Below are positions 10,604-22,141 of a stretch of 64,000 nucleotides of DNA, piece after piece. The translations under genes were made by a program, and so were the position numbers. Source of the stretch: Costus lasius (Eukaryota; Streptophyta; Magnoliopsida; Zingiberales; Costaceae); the NCBI GenBank assembly GCA_027563935.2, contig JANVAS020000222.1, positions 3,534,001 through 3,598,000 of the forward strand, read 5' to 3'. Under the pieces are notes generated by a model. The model was not told the origin of the DNA and did no database searches. It saw only the letters and a program-made list of their open reading frames with translations. The stretch's first letter is position 1. Every line of letters starts with the position of its first letter.

Positions 10604-12276
10604 TGAAAAGACCCCTAAATCTAGGGGGCCGTAACCCTAAGGGTGGCGCAAAAGAAAGTTTTCGCATGGGAAGCTAGGGTTTCAACAATAATCGCATATA
10701 TGTTTACATGATCAACCTCTTATAGTTAGGAATCATACCATAGCCATTTCGATTGGATGGCGTCAAGGAAGAAGAGATTCGAATGAAACTCCTCCAAAAG
10801 GTGCGCACACAAGGTGATGCCGCCTACTCCTTGAGATCCTTGTGCTAGCAAGGTTCTTCAAGGGTCTTTGATCGAATCAAAGGGATGAGATGTCTTCTCC
10901 CACTCGGCCGAGACCTCTCCAAGACGTGAAGGAAGCTTTTCACCCGAGAGAGAGCGTCGAGAGCAAGAGTCAAAACGTATTGGCGTTCAAGAGAGGTGGC
11001 GCATGAAGACTTACTAAAAATAGCAAGCCATGAAGAGCATGCGCCCACTTCTTCATAACCGACAATAACGCTTCAAAGATTGAACCATGCGTTCATTCTC
11101 TTGAACCGGTTTAATCTAATTGACCCAACTCAATTTGGTTCAAAGACCAAATCAAAACAGCCCAAGCCATTTGGTCTAGATCATCTTAAACCCTAAGGCT
11201 CCTGATCTAACCGTTCATCTCGTGATGCTTTTGATCTCACCGATCTAGCATCAATTCTCTCGATCGAAGCTTACCGATCTCAAGCCCTAATCAATCAAAC
11301 ATGATCAGACCAGATCTCACTTACAATCAGAGTCTAAATCCCTTTAAACTGAACTTAATCAATTCAGTCCACACGATCTGACTTAAGTAAGCCATATCAT
11401 CAAATTGTGCGACCCTGAGGGTTTCCTTTAAATGTCGGTAACGATAACTCACGTTATCACGATCAGTGAGGGGTATCTAGCAACACATCACTGTCTCCCG
11501 ATATAAAGGAAAGAGTCTTCCAAGACTACACCCAAACCACAGCACAAGTGTGAATCCATTTCACAAGGCATACAAGTTTCCTTTGCCACTGGATGTTCTT
11601 ATTGGACAAGCGTGTCAAGCTTGTAACTCCAATATGATGAGCATGATTAGATCAGATGAACATAGTCACCTGGGTATGGCCATACACTTTCTCAATCATC
11701 TCATCCAGGGGGGCCCCATAGAACATCATACTCCTTAAACAAAGAGACGGCAATCCTATATCTATCACCAGTGCCCTAACCTGACTCATGATCATTATCC
11801 AAGATAGTCTATAACCATTATGTTTCAAATGATATTGAACTACCTCAAAACAATGACAATCATCATTTAGAAACACAAGTGATCTCAAGTCAGAGGAAGT
11901 ATGCCACTTGTTGCACACAAGGATTATTCACATTGTGACAAGCAATTGAATATCCTAGTAGGGTCTGTCCAGTACATCCAATGTACCCATGAGTCTACAT
12001 CTTATTCCATGCTCGAAGCATCCTATAAGATTAGAACACACATTAGTCTTAACCATATCAAGGCTGTCTCATGTTCACCAAGATATCTCGACTAAGGACA
12101 TATAGCATGTCAGCCTAGCTGAACAGCATTGAGACATTATTCAGAAGCACAGTTATTGGAGCAGACAATGTAACAAACTGAATAATAACCATTGCCTTTA
12201 TAAACATAAGAGTTTATACATGATACTGTTACAATCCCAAGGCCTCAAACATTAGCCTTAAGGGCATACCCCAGCA
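10604..12276 (-). mobile_element. 3' LTR of element B
   Basis: This LTR has 1673 bases. On the minus strand it starts TGCTGGGG (changed from TGTTGGGG) and ends GGGTCTTTTCA. A one-base insertion and a few substitutions separate it from the 5' copy at 27111-28782. The conserved short frame at 11550-11738 appears in all LTR copies through shared descent. Confidence 0.95.
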
Positions 12277-12291
12277 ATCTCCCACTTGCAC
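12277..12291 (-). other. Polypurine tract of element B
   Basis: On the minus strand the purine run TGCAAGTGGGAGATT lies against the start of the 3' LTR. It is the usual plus-strand primer. Here it is also translated, because the pol stop codon is lost. Confidence 0.8.
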
Positions 12292-14719
12292 TTAATCAAA
12301 TGGTTGAGAAATCTCAAACCCATATTATTACAGTGCTTCTCATGCTTCTGCTGCGCCAGAGGCTTGGCAAGCGGGTCAGCCAGATTGTCATCTGTATGAA
12401 CCTTGCAGATTTTGATCTCGCCTCGATCAATGATCTCCCGGATCAAGTGAAACCGTCTCTGTATGTGCTTGGACTTCTGGTGCGACCGTGGTTCCTTTGC
12501 TTGTGCTATTGCTCCAGTGTTATCACAAAAGATAACCAAAGGATCTGCACTCGAAGGAACAACACCAAGTTCCTGAATGAACTTACGAATCCAAACTGCC
12601 TCCTTAGATGCTTCCGAGGCTGCAACATACTCGGCTTCTGTTGTGGAATCAGCAACGATAGATTGTTTGAAACTCTTCCACACCACTGCTCCTCCATTCA
12701 AGCTAAAAACATAGCCTGATTGCGATCGGAAATCATCCTGGTCAGACTGGAATGAAGCGTCTGTATATCCTTCAATACTGAGTTCTTCCTGACCTCCATA
12801 TATCAAGAACATATCTTTGGTCCTCCGAAGATATTTCAAAATGTTCTTGACTGCAATCCAGTGCGCCATACCTGGATTACTTTGGAACCGACTGGTCACG
12901 CTTAACCCGTAAGCGACGTCTGGGCGAGTACACAACATCGCATACATAATGGATCCAATAGCCGAAGCATAAGGCGTATTGTCCATTTCATCTTTCTCAG
13001 TCTGTGTTTGTGGACACTGACTCTTTGAAAGATTCAGACCATGTCTGACTGGAAGATATCCTCTTTTAGAATTCTCTAAATGGAATCTCTCCAGGACTTT
13101 ATCGATGTAAGTAATCTGGCACAGCCCGAGAAGCCTCTTAGATCTATCCCTGTAGATCTTCACACATAATACATAGGCTGCTTCTCCTAAATCTTTCATC
13201 TGGAAACATTTCCTTAGCCATGCTTTAACAGCATGCATTTCAGGAATATCGTTTCCAATGATTAAGATATCATCGACGTAGAGGACTAGGAAAGTAATCA
13301 CGCTCCCACTAAACCTCTTATATACACACGGGTCATCTTCGTTCTTGATGAACCCAAACTCAGAGATTGATTCATCAAAACGAATATTCCAGCTTCTTGA
13401 TGCTTGTTTAAGTCCATAAATGGACTTCTTTAACTTGTATATTTTATGACGATCTGATGGATTAGTGAAACCTTCAGGTTGTGTCATATACACATCCTCC
13501 TCCAGATTTCCATTAAGGAAAGCCGTCTTCACATCCATCTGCCAGATCTCATAATCATAATATGCAGCTATCGCGAAAAGAATCCGAATAGACTTAAACA
13601 TTGCTACAGGTGAGAAAGTTTCATCATAATCTATCCCGTAGATTTGTTTGAAACCTTTCGCAACTAGCCTGCCTTTATAGGTAACTACGTTACCATCCAT
13701 GTCAATCTTCCTTTTGAAGATCCATTTACAGCCTATAGGGATTACTCCCGGAGGCGGATCAACGAAATCCCAGACTTGGTTATCTAACATGGAGTCCATC
13801 TCGGCTCGCATAGCTTCAAGCCATCTAGCTGACTCCGGTCCACTGACCGCATCCGCATAAGTGAGGGGTTCATCATTATCAATGATGTAGACTCCGTCAT
13901 AGCGCTCAGGCTGACGACGGATCCTTCCCGATCTTCGCGGTTCCCGTGATATCTGAGCCTCAGGTTGTTCAATAACCTGATCTACCGGCTCAGGCTCATC
14001 CAACTGTGCTTGACTACTTTGTCCTTCCTCTGGATTCTCATCCAGCTTTATTTCTCTCCCACTGGCTTCTTGCAGAAGAAACTCCTTCTCAAGAAATATT
14101 GCCGTCCGAGCAACAAATACTTTGTTCTCTTTGGGATCGTAGAAATAATAACCCTTAGTTTCCTTAGGGTAACCGACAAAGATGCATTTCTCAGATCTGC
14201 TCTCCAGTTTCCCAGAGGCGAGTTTTTTTAACATATGCCTCGCAACCCCAGATCTTAATAAATGTCAAGCTAGGCTGTTTCCCATACCATAACTCATATG
14301 GAGCCTTTGAAACTGCCTTGGATGGCACTCGGTTTAGTACCTTTGCAGCTGTTTCCAGTGCAAATCCCCAAAAGGAGTAAGGTAGAGTAGCCTGACTCAT
14401 CATAGAACGAACCATATCAAGTAACGTTCTATTTCTCCTCTCGGACACACCATTCCATTGCGGTGTTCCTGGCGGAGTGAGCTGTGAGATAATCCCACAC
14501 TCTTTTAGATAGTCAGTAAACGCATGACTCAAGTATTCTCCACCTCGATCAGAATGAAGTGCCTTGATATTTCGGCCTAGCTGATTTTGTACTTCATTTT
14601 TGAACTCTTTGAACTTGTCAAAAGATTCACTCTTATGTCTCATAAGATTGACATAACCATATCTACTGAAATCATCAGTAAAGGTAATGAAGTACTGATA
14701 GCCACCTCTGGCATGTTTA

Positions 14720-14724
14720 CTAAA
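14720..14724. repeat. Target-site duplication of element A (left copy)
   Basis: CTAAA occurs here and again at 23826-23830, directly outside both LTR ends of A. Joining the flanks with one copy gives the unbroken integrase sequence of B, as seen uninterrupted in I near 49190. Confidence 0.97.
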
Positions 14725-16416
14725 TGAAAGTCCCCTAGAACAAGGGGGGGGGGCGAAACCCTATAGGAGGCACAACAAAAACCTCTAGCGGAATCTAGGA
14801 TTTCTAACAAGATCGCATAGCATGTAACATGTTCAACTTTCATTAGAAAGGGATTCTTACCATTGCCATCGCTTAGATGGTGTCTTGGAAGGAAAGGCGC
14901 AAGTGCTCCTTCTCCAAAGGTGACGCACACAATTGGTGTCGCCTACTCTTCTTTGGTGCTCCTTGTGCTAGCAAGGTTCCAAGAAGTCGTTGTCGAATGG
15001 AAGGGAAAGATCACCTTGCTTGGCCGAACACTTCCTCCTTTTCGTCTACACTTCTCCACCCGAGAGTGCAAGTGCCGAATACTCAAGTTGGCGACGAGAG
15101 AGGAGGAGAAGCGAGAGAGTAGAGCGCCTTAGGCGTGAACGTGAGTAGTGGTCACGTATGTGATCATGCTTTCTAAAAATAGAAAGCCTCTTACTCACAT
15201 GCGATCATGGGTTTACCCCTATCGCAAACTCCTCTCAATTTGAACCACACACTCACTCAATGAGCTGGTTCAATTTGGTTTAGTTTAATAACCAAATAAA
15301 CCAAGCAATCAGTCCAGACCACAATAAACCCTAAGGCTCTTGATCTGACCGTCGATCTCTTGATGCTGCTGATCTCACTGATCTAGCATCCATTCTCTCG
15401 ATCGAAGCTTACCGATCTCAAGCCCTAATCAATCAAACATGATCAGACCAGATCTCACTTACAATCAGAGATTAAATCCCTTTAAACTGAACCTGAACAA
15501 TTCAGTCCACACGATCTGACTTAAGTAAGCCATATCATCAAATTGTGCGACCCTGAGGGTTTCCTTTAAATGTCGGTAACGATAACTCACGTTATCACGA
15601 TCAGTGAGGGGTATCTAGCAACACATCACTGTCTCCCGATATAAAGAAAAGAGTCTTCCAAGACTACACCCAAACCACAGCACAAGTGTGAATCCAACTC
15701 ACAAGGCATGCATGTTTCCTTTGCCACTGGATGTTCTTATTGGACAAGCGTGTCAAGCTTGTAACTCCAATATGATGAGCATGATTAGATCAGATGAACA
15801 TAGTCACCTGGGTATGGCCATACACTATTCTCAATCATCTCATCCAGGGGGCCCCTTTAGAACATCACACTCCTTAAACAAGGAGACGGCAATCCTTTGT
15901 CTATCACTAGTGCCCTAACCTGACTCAAGCTCACCATCCAAGATAGTCTATAATCATTATGTTTCAAATGATATTGAATTACCTCAAAACAATGACAATC
16001 ATCATTTAGAAAACACAAGTGATCTCAAGTCAGAGGAAATGTGCCACTTGTCGCAATCAAGGATTATTCACATTGTGACAAGCAATTGAATAACCTAGTA
16101 GGGTCTGTCCAGTACATCCAATGTACCCATGAGTCTACATCTTATTCCATGCTCGAAGCATCCTATAAGATTAGAACACATATTAGTCTCAATCATATCA
16201 AGGCTGTCTCATGTTCACCAAGATATCTCGACTAAGGACTTTATAGCATGTCAGCCCAGCTGAACAGCTTTGAGACATTATTCAGAAGTACACTTATTGC
16301 AGCAGACAATGTAACAAACTGAATAACAACCATGCCTTTATAAACATAAGAGTTTATACATGATACTGTTACAATCCCAAGGCCTCAAACATTAGCCTTA
16401 AGGGCATACCCCAACA
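14725..16416 (-). mobile_element. 3' LTR of element A
   Basis: This LTR of 1692 bases is bounded by TGAAAGTCCCC (14725) and CATACCCCAACA (16416) as written on the plus strand. It begins with a longer G run than the 5' copy. The polypurine tract follows at 16417-16430. Confidence 0.97.
15169..15186 (-). promoter_or_regulatory. Putative TATA region in inverted repeat (3' LTR of A)
   Basis: CTTTCTAAAAATAGAAAG, with 7-base arms, is identical to the copy in the 5' LTR at 22583-22600 and to that in LTR L at 181. Confidence 0.4.
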
Positions 16417-16436
16417 ATCTCCCACTTGCACTTAAT

Positions 16437-19400
16437 CTAATGGTTGAGAAATCTCAAACCCATATTATTACAGTGCTTCTCATGCTTCTGCTGCGCCAGA
16501 GGCTTGGTAAGCGGGTCTGCCAGATTGTCATCTGTATGAACCTTGCAGACTTTGATCTCGCCACGATCTATGATCTCCCTGATCAAATGAAACCGTCTCT
16601 GTATGTGCTTGGACTTCTGGTGCGACCGTGGTTCCTTTGCTTGTGCGATTACTGCAGTGTTATCACAGAAGATAACCAAAGGATCTGCACTCGAAGGAAC
16701 AACACCAAGTTCTCTCACGAACTTACGAATCTATACTGCCTCCTTGGATGCTTCCGAGGCTGCAACATACTCGGCTTCTGTTGTGGAATCAGCAACAGTT
16801 GACTGTTTGAAACTCTTCCACACCACTGCTCCTCCATTCAAGCTAAAAACATAGCCTGATTGCGATCGGAAATCATCCTGGTCAGACTGGAACGAAGCGT
16901 CAGTATATCCTTCAATACTGAGTTCTTCCTGACCACCATATATCAAGAACATATCTTTGGTCCTCCGCAGATATTTTAAAATGTTCTTGACTGCAATCCA
17001 GTGTGCCTGACCTGGATTACTTTGGAACCGACTGGTCACGCTTAACCCGTAAGCGACGTCTGGGCGAGTACACAACATCGCATACATAATGGACCCAATA
17101 GCCGGAGCATAAGGCGTATTGTCCATTTCATCTTTCTCAGTCTGTGTTTGTGGACACTGACTCTTCGAAAGATTCAGACCATGTCTGACTGGAAGATATC
17201 CTCTTTTAGAATTCTCTAAATGAAATCTCTCCAGGACTTTATCGATGTAAGTACTCTGGCACAGCCCGAGAAGTCTCTTAGATCTATCCCTGTAGATCTT
17301 TACACCTAATACATAGGCTGCTTCTCCTAGATCTTTCATCTGGAAACACTTCCTTAACCATGCCTTAACCGCATGCATTTCAGGAATATCGTTTTCAATG
17401 ATCAAGATATCATCGACGTAGAGGACTAGAAAAGTAATCACGCTCCCACTAAACCTCTTATATACACACGGGTCATCCTCGTTCTTGATGAAACCAAACT
17501 CAGAGATTGATTCATCAAAACGAATATTCCAGCTTCTCGATGCTTGTTTAAGTCCATAAATAGACTTCTTTAACTTGCATATCTTATGACGATCTGATGG
17601 ATTAGTGAAACCTTCTGGTTGTGTCATATACACATCCTCCTCCAGATTTCCATTAAGGAAAGCCGTCTTCACATCCATCTGCCAGATCTCATAATCATAA
17701 TATGCAGCTATCGCGAAAAGAATCCGAATAGACTTAAACATTGCTACAGGTGAGAAAGTTTCATCATAATCTATCCCGTAGATTTGTTTGAAACCTTTCG
17801 CAACTAGCCTGCCTTTATAGGTAACTACGTTACCATCCATGTCAATCTTCCTTTTGAAGATCCATTTACAGCCTATAGGGATTACTCCCGGAGGCGGATC
17901 AACGAAATCCCAGACTTGGTTATCTAACATGGAGTCCATCTCGGCTCGCATAGCTTCAAGCCATCTAGCTGACTCCGGTCCACTGACCGCATCCGCATAA
18001 GTGAGGGGTTCATCATTATCAATGATGTAGACTCCGTCATAGCGCTCAGGCTGACGACGGATCCTTCCCGATCTTTGCGGTTCCCGTGATATCTGAGCCT
18101 CAGGTTGTTCAATAACCTGATCTACCGGCTCAGGCTCATCCAACTGTGCTTGACTACTTTGTCCTTCCTCTGGATTCTCATCCAGCTTTATTTCTCTCCC
18201 ACTGGCTTCTTGCAGAAGAAACTCCTTCTCAAGAAATATTACCGTCCGAGCAACAAATACTTTGTTCTCTTTGGGATCGTAGAAATAATAACCCTTAGTT
18301 TCCTTAGGGTAACCGACAAAGATGCATTTCTCAGATCTGCTCTCCAGTTTCCCAGAGGCGAGCTTTTTGACATAAGCTTCGCAGCCCCAGATCTTGATAA
18401 ATGTCAAGCTCGGCTGTTTCCCATACCATAACTCATATGGCGTCTTAGAAACTGCCTTGGATGGCACTCGGTTTAGTACCTTTGCAGCTGTTTCCAGTGC
18501 AAATCCCCAAAAGGAATATGGAAGAGTAGCCTGACTCATCATAGAACGAACCATATCAAGTAACGTTCTATTTCTCCTCTCGGACACACCATTCCATTGT
18601 GGTGTTCCTGGCGGAGTGAGCTGTGAGATAATCCCACACTCCTTCAGATAGTCAGTAAACGCATGACTTAGGTATTCTCGACCTCGATCAGAACGAAGTG
18701 CCTTGATACTTCGGCCTAGCTGATTCTGTACTTCATTCTTGAACTCTTTGAACTTGTCAAAAGATTCACTTTTATGTCTCATTAAATAGACATACCCATA
18801 TCTACTGAAATCATCAGTAAAGGTAATGAAGTACTGATAGCCACCTCTGGCATGTTTACTAAATGGCCCGCACACATCACTGTGTATAAGGTCAAGTAAA
18901 CCTGAAGCCCTTTGACCTTTGTTAGGAAAAGGTGACTTCGTCATTTTACCCATTAAACAAGCCTTGCATGTATCAATCTCCTCATAGGAGAATGATCCCA
19001 GCAGTCCATGATCATGCAACCGCTTAATGCGTTTCTTGTTAATATGGCCTAAACGACTATGCCATAGCAAGGTGCTGTCATCAGCATACTTGGCTTTCTT
19101 AATATCAATATTTTGTATAGAACATTCCATGTCCAACATGAATAACCCATTGTTAATTGAACCAGTAGCATAAACAATATTATCAAAAGTTAAAACACAC
19201 TTTGAAATATTGCATTCAAAGGAAAATCCCTTCCTGACAAGAGCAGGAATGGAGATAATATTCTTAGTAATGCTGGGAACAAAATAACAACTGTTTAGTT
19301 CTAATACAAGCCCAGATGGCAAAGAGATGAAATAGTCTCCTACAGCAACAGCAGCAACCCGTGCCCCGTTTCCAACTCGTAGGTCCACCTCATGCTGTCC

Positions 19401-19613
19401 CACCTGTCTTCTTCTCTTGAGTTCCTGTACATTTGAACAAATGTGAACTCCACATGCAGTGTCCAACACCCATGATATAGAAGAAGATGAAACCATGACT
19501 TCCGTCACGTATATACCTGAGCCAGAAGCGATGCTTCCCCTCTTATCTCCTTGGAGCGCTTTACAGTCCTTTTTCCAGTGACCCAGCTGGCCACAGTGGA
19601 AACATCTGTATTC
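16437..19613 (-). pseudogene. pol: Pol region of element A: zinc knuckle to RNase H, one amber stop
   Basis: This continues the gag frame after a TAG at 19614. It begins with the CCHC knuckle (CFHCGQLGHWKKDC), then protease WVLDTACGVHIC, the integrase zinc region (WHSRLGHINKKR, CKACLMGK), the integrase core (HSDVCGPF, SDRGREYLS where sister copies have SDRGGEYLS), RT with YVDD near 17415, and RNase H. A second TAG at 16731-16733 replaces the Trp of AVWIRKF, a G-to-A change. The frame then runs on to the normal TAG after GLRFLNH at 16437. With both stops it is inactive as it stands. Sister copies have sense codons at both places. Confidence 0.95.
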
Positions 19614-20324
19614 CTATGACCGCTTGACTTTTTGCTTCAGAGCCTTGCTGTAACTCTTGACAGGGGTCTTGCCCTTCTTCCCCTTCTTCTTGTTGTTCCT
19701 TGAAGGAACCATTAAGACAGAGGTTGAAGGCTTTCCCTTCAGAGTTTCCTCAGTAGTCAAGAGCATATTCAGCAGCTCTGCCGGAGTACAATCGATTTTG
19801 TTCATATTAAAGTTAATGATGAACGCATCGAAAGAGGGCGGGAGAGACTGCAGAATAATGTCTACAGCAAGCTCCTGGTTGATGGTATGCCCCAGTTTCT
19901 CTAGAGCCTCCTTGTGCCCAATCATCTTGAGCACGTGAGCTCCCACTGGGCTCCCTTCAGCCAGTTTGCTCTGAAAGAACAGCTTTGTCAGATTATAGCG
20001 TTCTGTCCTCGCCTGTGCAGCATACAGCATCTTGAGGTTTGCTATCATGTCTATAGCAGACATATCCTCATGCTGACGCTGCAGCGGTGGCGTCATAGAC
20101 GCTAGCATCAGACAAGCGACATCAATGCTATCATTGACGTGCTTTTCATAAGCTTCCCGAACCGCCCTTGCGGCGTTCGGAGCGGGCTGAGGCGGTATCG
20201 CCGTCTCGAGGACATACAGTTTCCTCTCTGCCTTAAGAACAATCTTAAGGTGTCCAAACCAGTCTGAGAAGTTTGGCCCAGCAAACTTCTCCCTTTCCAG
20301 TAGGGATCGCACATTGAAGCTCAT
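19614..20324 (-). pseudogene. gag: Gag of element A, ended early by an amber codon
   Basis: The ATG at 20324 gives MSFNVRSLLEREKFAGPNFSDW, the copia Gag start shared with B and I, then a helical capsid-like region of about 200 residues and a basic tail (NNKKKGKKGKTPV). A TAG replaces the Lys codon that precedes the zinc knuckle in B and I, so the product would be 236 residues without the knuckle. Gag would form the virus-like particle in the cytoplasm. The ATG lies 21 bases after the putative intron acceptor at 20346. Confidence 0.93.
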
Positions 20325-22141
20325 GGTGTTCGTTGCTGCAGGTATCTACAACAATGCAAGAACAGCAAGGTCAGTATCAATGTAAAGAATCAATTCAGGA
20401 CTTAAGAATGATTCTTTTTCTCACTATTTTATCTGGCTGAAAAATCCAGCAAAACAGCCCGAAAGAGTAGAACTCTTTTAGTGAGATGGGATCCAGATTT
20501 CATACTTGGTCTCCGCGTCCCGCTCAGGCGAGATAAGATGCACAGAGAGTACAAGCACTAATTTCTGGTAGGCTGTCCCAGCCAATCGCCAACCCGTGCG
20601 ATTCCCCTTCATCTGGGCAATCCAGCAGACTGTGCCAACTGAGTTGGTACAACATAATCTCTGACCCCACAGATGGCTGCCTCCATGCGCTACCATATGC
20701 GCCACATATGTAGCCTACATGGTCAAGCTGACCCGACCTACTCCCTGGACCACCACGTGCTATGCTGAGCAACGAGAAGCGATAAATCCCTTCTCTGTAA
20801 CACGCAGGTGTAATCCCGCACCGTCTGAAGATAGATGGACGTGCCCACTGAGTGGGTACAACACGGCTCCAACGATAATCAGAACAGTGAGGTTTCGCGT
20901 CAGAAGGCATACGAGCTTGATATTTTAGCGTTGGATTTTAACGGTCTTTTATCTTCTTCACTATCATGCAATTCCTATGGTGATAGCAGAAGATAAATAA
21001 ATCATGCTGTTCTACTTATTTAAACAATAAAAGAAAGCATGGATCTTATGTGGTAAAAGCCCATAGCCTAAGTAAGACCTTAATTAACTTAAGTCTTCAC
21101 TTGCTTTTCTTCATGGGTCTTTTGCTGCTCATCTGGCCCAACCCAGGGCCCAAGCGCCATCTGCAGCTCAGGTGCGCCTACTAGGGAAAATGCGCCTGGT
21201 CCCAGAGCCGAACCCTGGACCTCCCACCTGGTCAAGCCACTGCTGCATGCGCCTCTGCCAAGTGTGCTCTGTGCTCTTGTCTGATTAATTTACAAATTAA
21301 TCTATCTAGACAAGATTGACACGCAGGTCAATTACACTTTATAAATTAAATACAATGTGATACGCAGATCACAATAATTAATTTACAAGTTTAAATTCCA
21401 GGCACGCAGGCCCCAGCACAGCACACATTTAACATGGGCAGCCCACATAAGAATTAAATAAACAAACATAGGCATCAAGCAACATGTGATCCAATCATGA
21501 AAATTAAATTTCGAAAACCCCATAGGCATCAATTTTAATTTCCTTATTTGCCCTACAACCTTACAACGGTCCATTACTAGGGATCCACTCATCCAACCTA
21601 GTCAGATCCACTGCCCTTGCATGCACCAAGTCCTAACTGACTTGAGTCGACCAAAAGGTCAACCATGCAAGCGCCAGGGCCGAACAACCCTCATGAGATC
21701 TGGCAAGCGGGTGTGACCCCGGGCCTAACTCATGTGTGTTCGCTAGTCGTCTCAATCAGACATCGCTACACGCCTGTCTGCAGTCGACCTATAGCCACCA
21801 GGTGCTATCGCACAGGTGCTATCTGGTCAACCCATCAAGGCTGTCAGATGGTCTGATCAGACTGTCTGGATCTAACCTAGGGGATGACTTCAACCCTAAT
21901 AACCCGTCTAAGGGTTTAATGCAGGGCCTTAGATCTATAATGAGTCGCGCAAGTATAAGAAGTTTTGAGAAAACATACATATGCGCCAACAAGAAAACAT
22001 GCACCTAGGAGAAATAAAAACATCTCTAACAAGCATATAAAATTCGCCTATCTCAACTAGCGCATGTAACATATAGATCATTGCATAGGATCACATAGAA
22101 AGCAAACATATTAGCATGCAATAACTGGCTCTGATACCAAT
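20325..22141 (-). other. 5' leader of element A with putative intron and primer site
   Basis: This is 1.8 kb of noncoding leader, shared with B, E and I. The primer site TTGGTATCAGAGC, complementary to initiator tRNA-Met, is at 22128-22140, two bases from the LTR. A tRNA-like pair of Pol III boxes lies at about 21204-21240 (B box GGTTCGGCTCT). Near the gag start it reads CTGAC, a pyrimidine-rich stretch and TTGTAG, ending at 20346, which suits a branch point and splice acceptor. Short open frames in it are not conserved as protein. Confidence 0.8.
22128..22140 (-). other. Primer-binding site of element A (initiator tRNA-Met)
   Basis: The minus strand reads TTGGTATCAGAGC directly beside the 5' LTR end. 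It matches the standard 3' end of plant initiator tRNA-Met, the usual primer of plant copia elements. Confidence 0.95.

Larger units (their letters stand above)
12258..14724 (-). pseudogene. pol: Pol, 3' portion of element B (integrase to RNase H)
   Basis: Read on the minus strand from 14724, this continues the integrase cut by A. It holds YFITFTDDFSRYG, the core residues in HSDRGGEYLS and GVSERRNR, then a reverse transcriptase with intact YVDD (near 13270), and RNase H (GYTDASF, AEYVAA, FCDN). Two lesions are seen. One extra A in the run at 14225-14231 shifts the frame after GCEAYVKK. The normal TAG stop is changed to TTG at 12297-12299, which lets the frame run 11 codons further through the polypurine tract into the LTR, ending VCP. 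Otherwise the frame is clean over 650 residues, so this is a recently active copy. Confidence 0.95.

Noticed and set aside
11550..12095. Short frames (62-88 residues) that recur with the same protein sequence in every copia LTR
   Set aside because: They are similar because the LTRs are repeats. They lie on the strand opposite to the element, have no start context and differ by changes spread over all codon positions.
14720..14930. Frame joining the LTR of A to the integrase of B as a fusion gene
   Set aside because: It only reads across an insertion joint in a frame different from that of the integrase.
19614..19616. Amber codon between Gag and the zinc knuckle of A as a programmed readthrough site
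   Set aside because: B, E and I have a Lys codon at the same place and the following bases do not match known readthrough contexts, so it is a private mutation.
21190..21250. A real tRNA gene in the leaders
   Set aside because: No complete cloverleaf or acceptor stem can be paired; only box-like motifs are visible, so it is listed as a finding and not as a gene.
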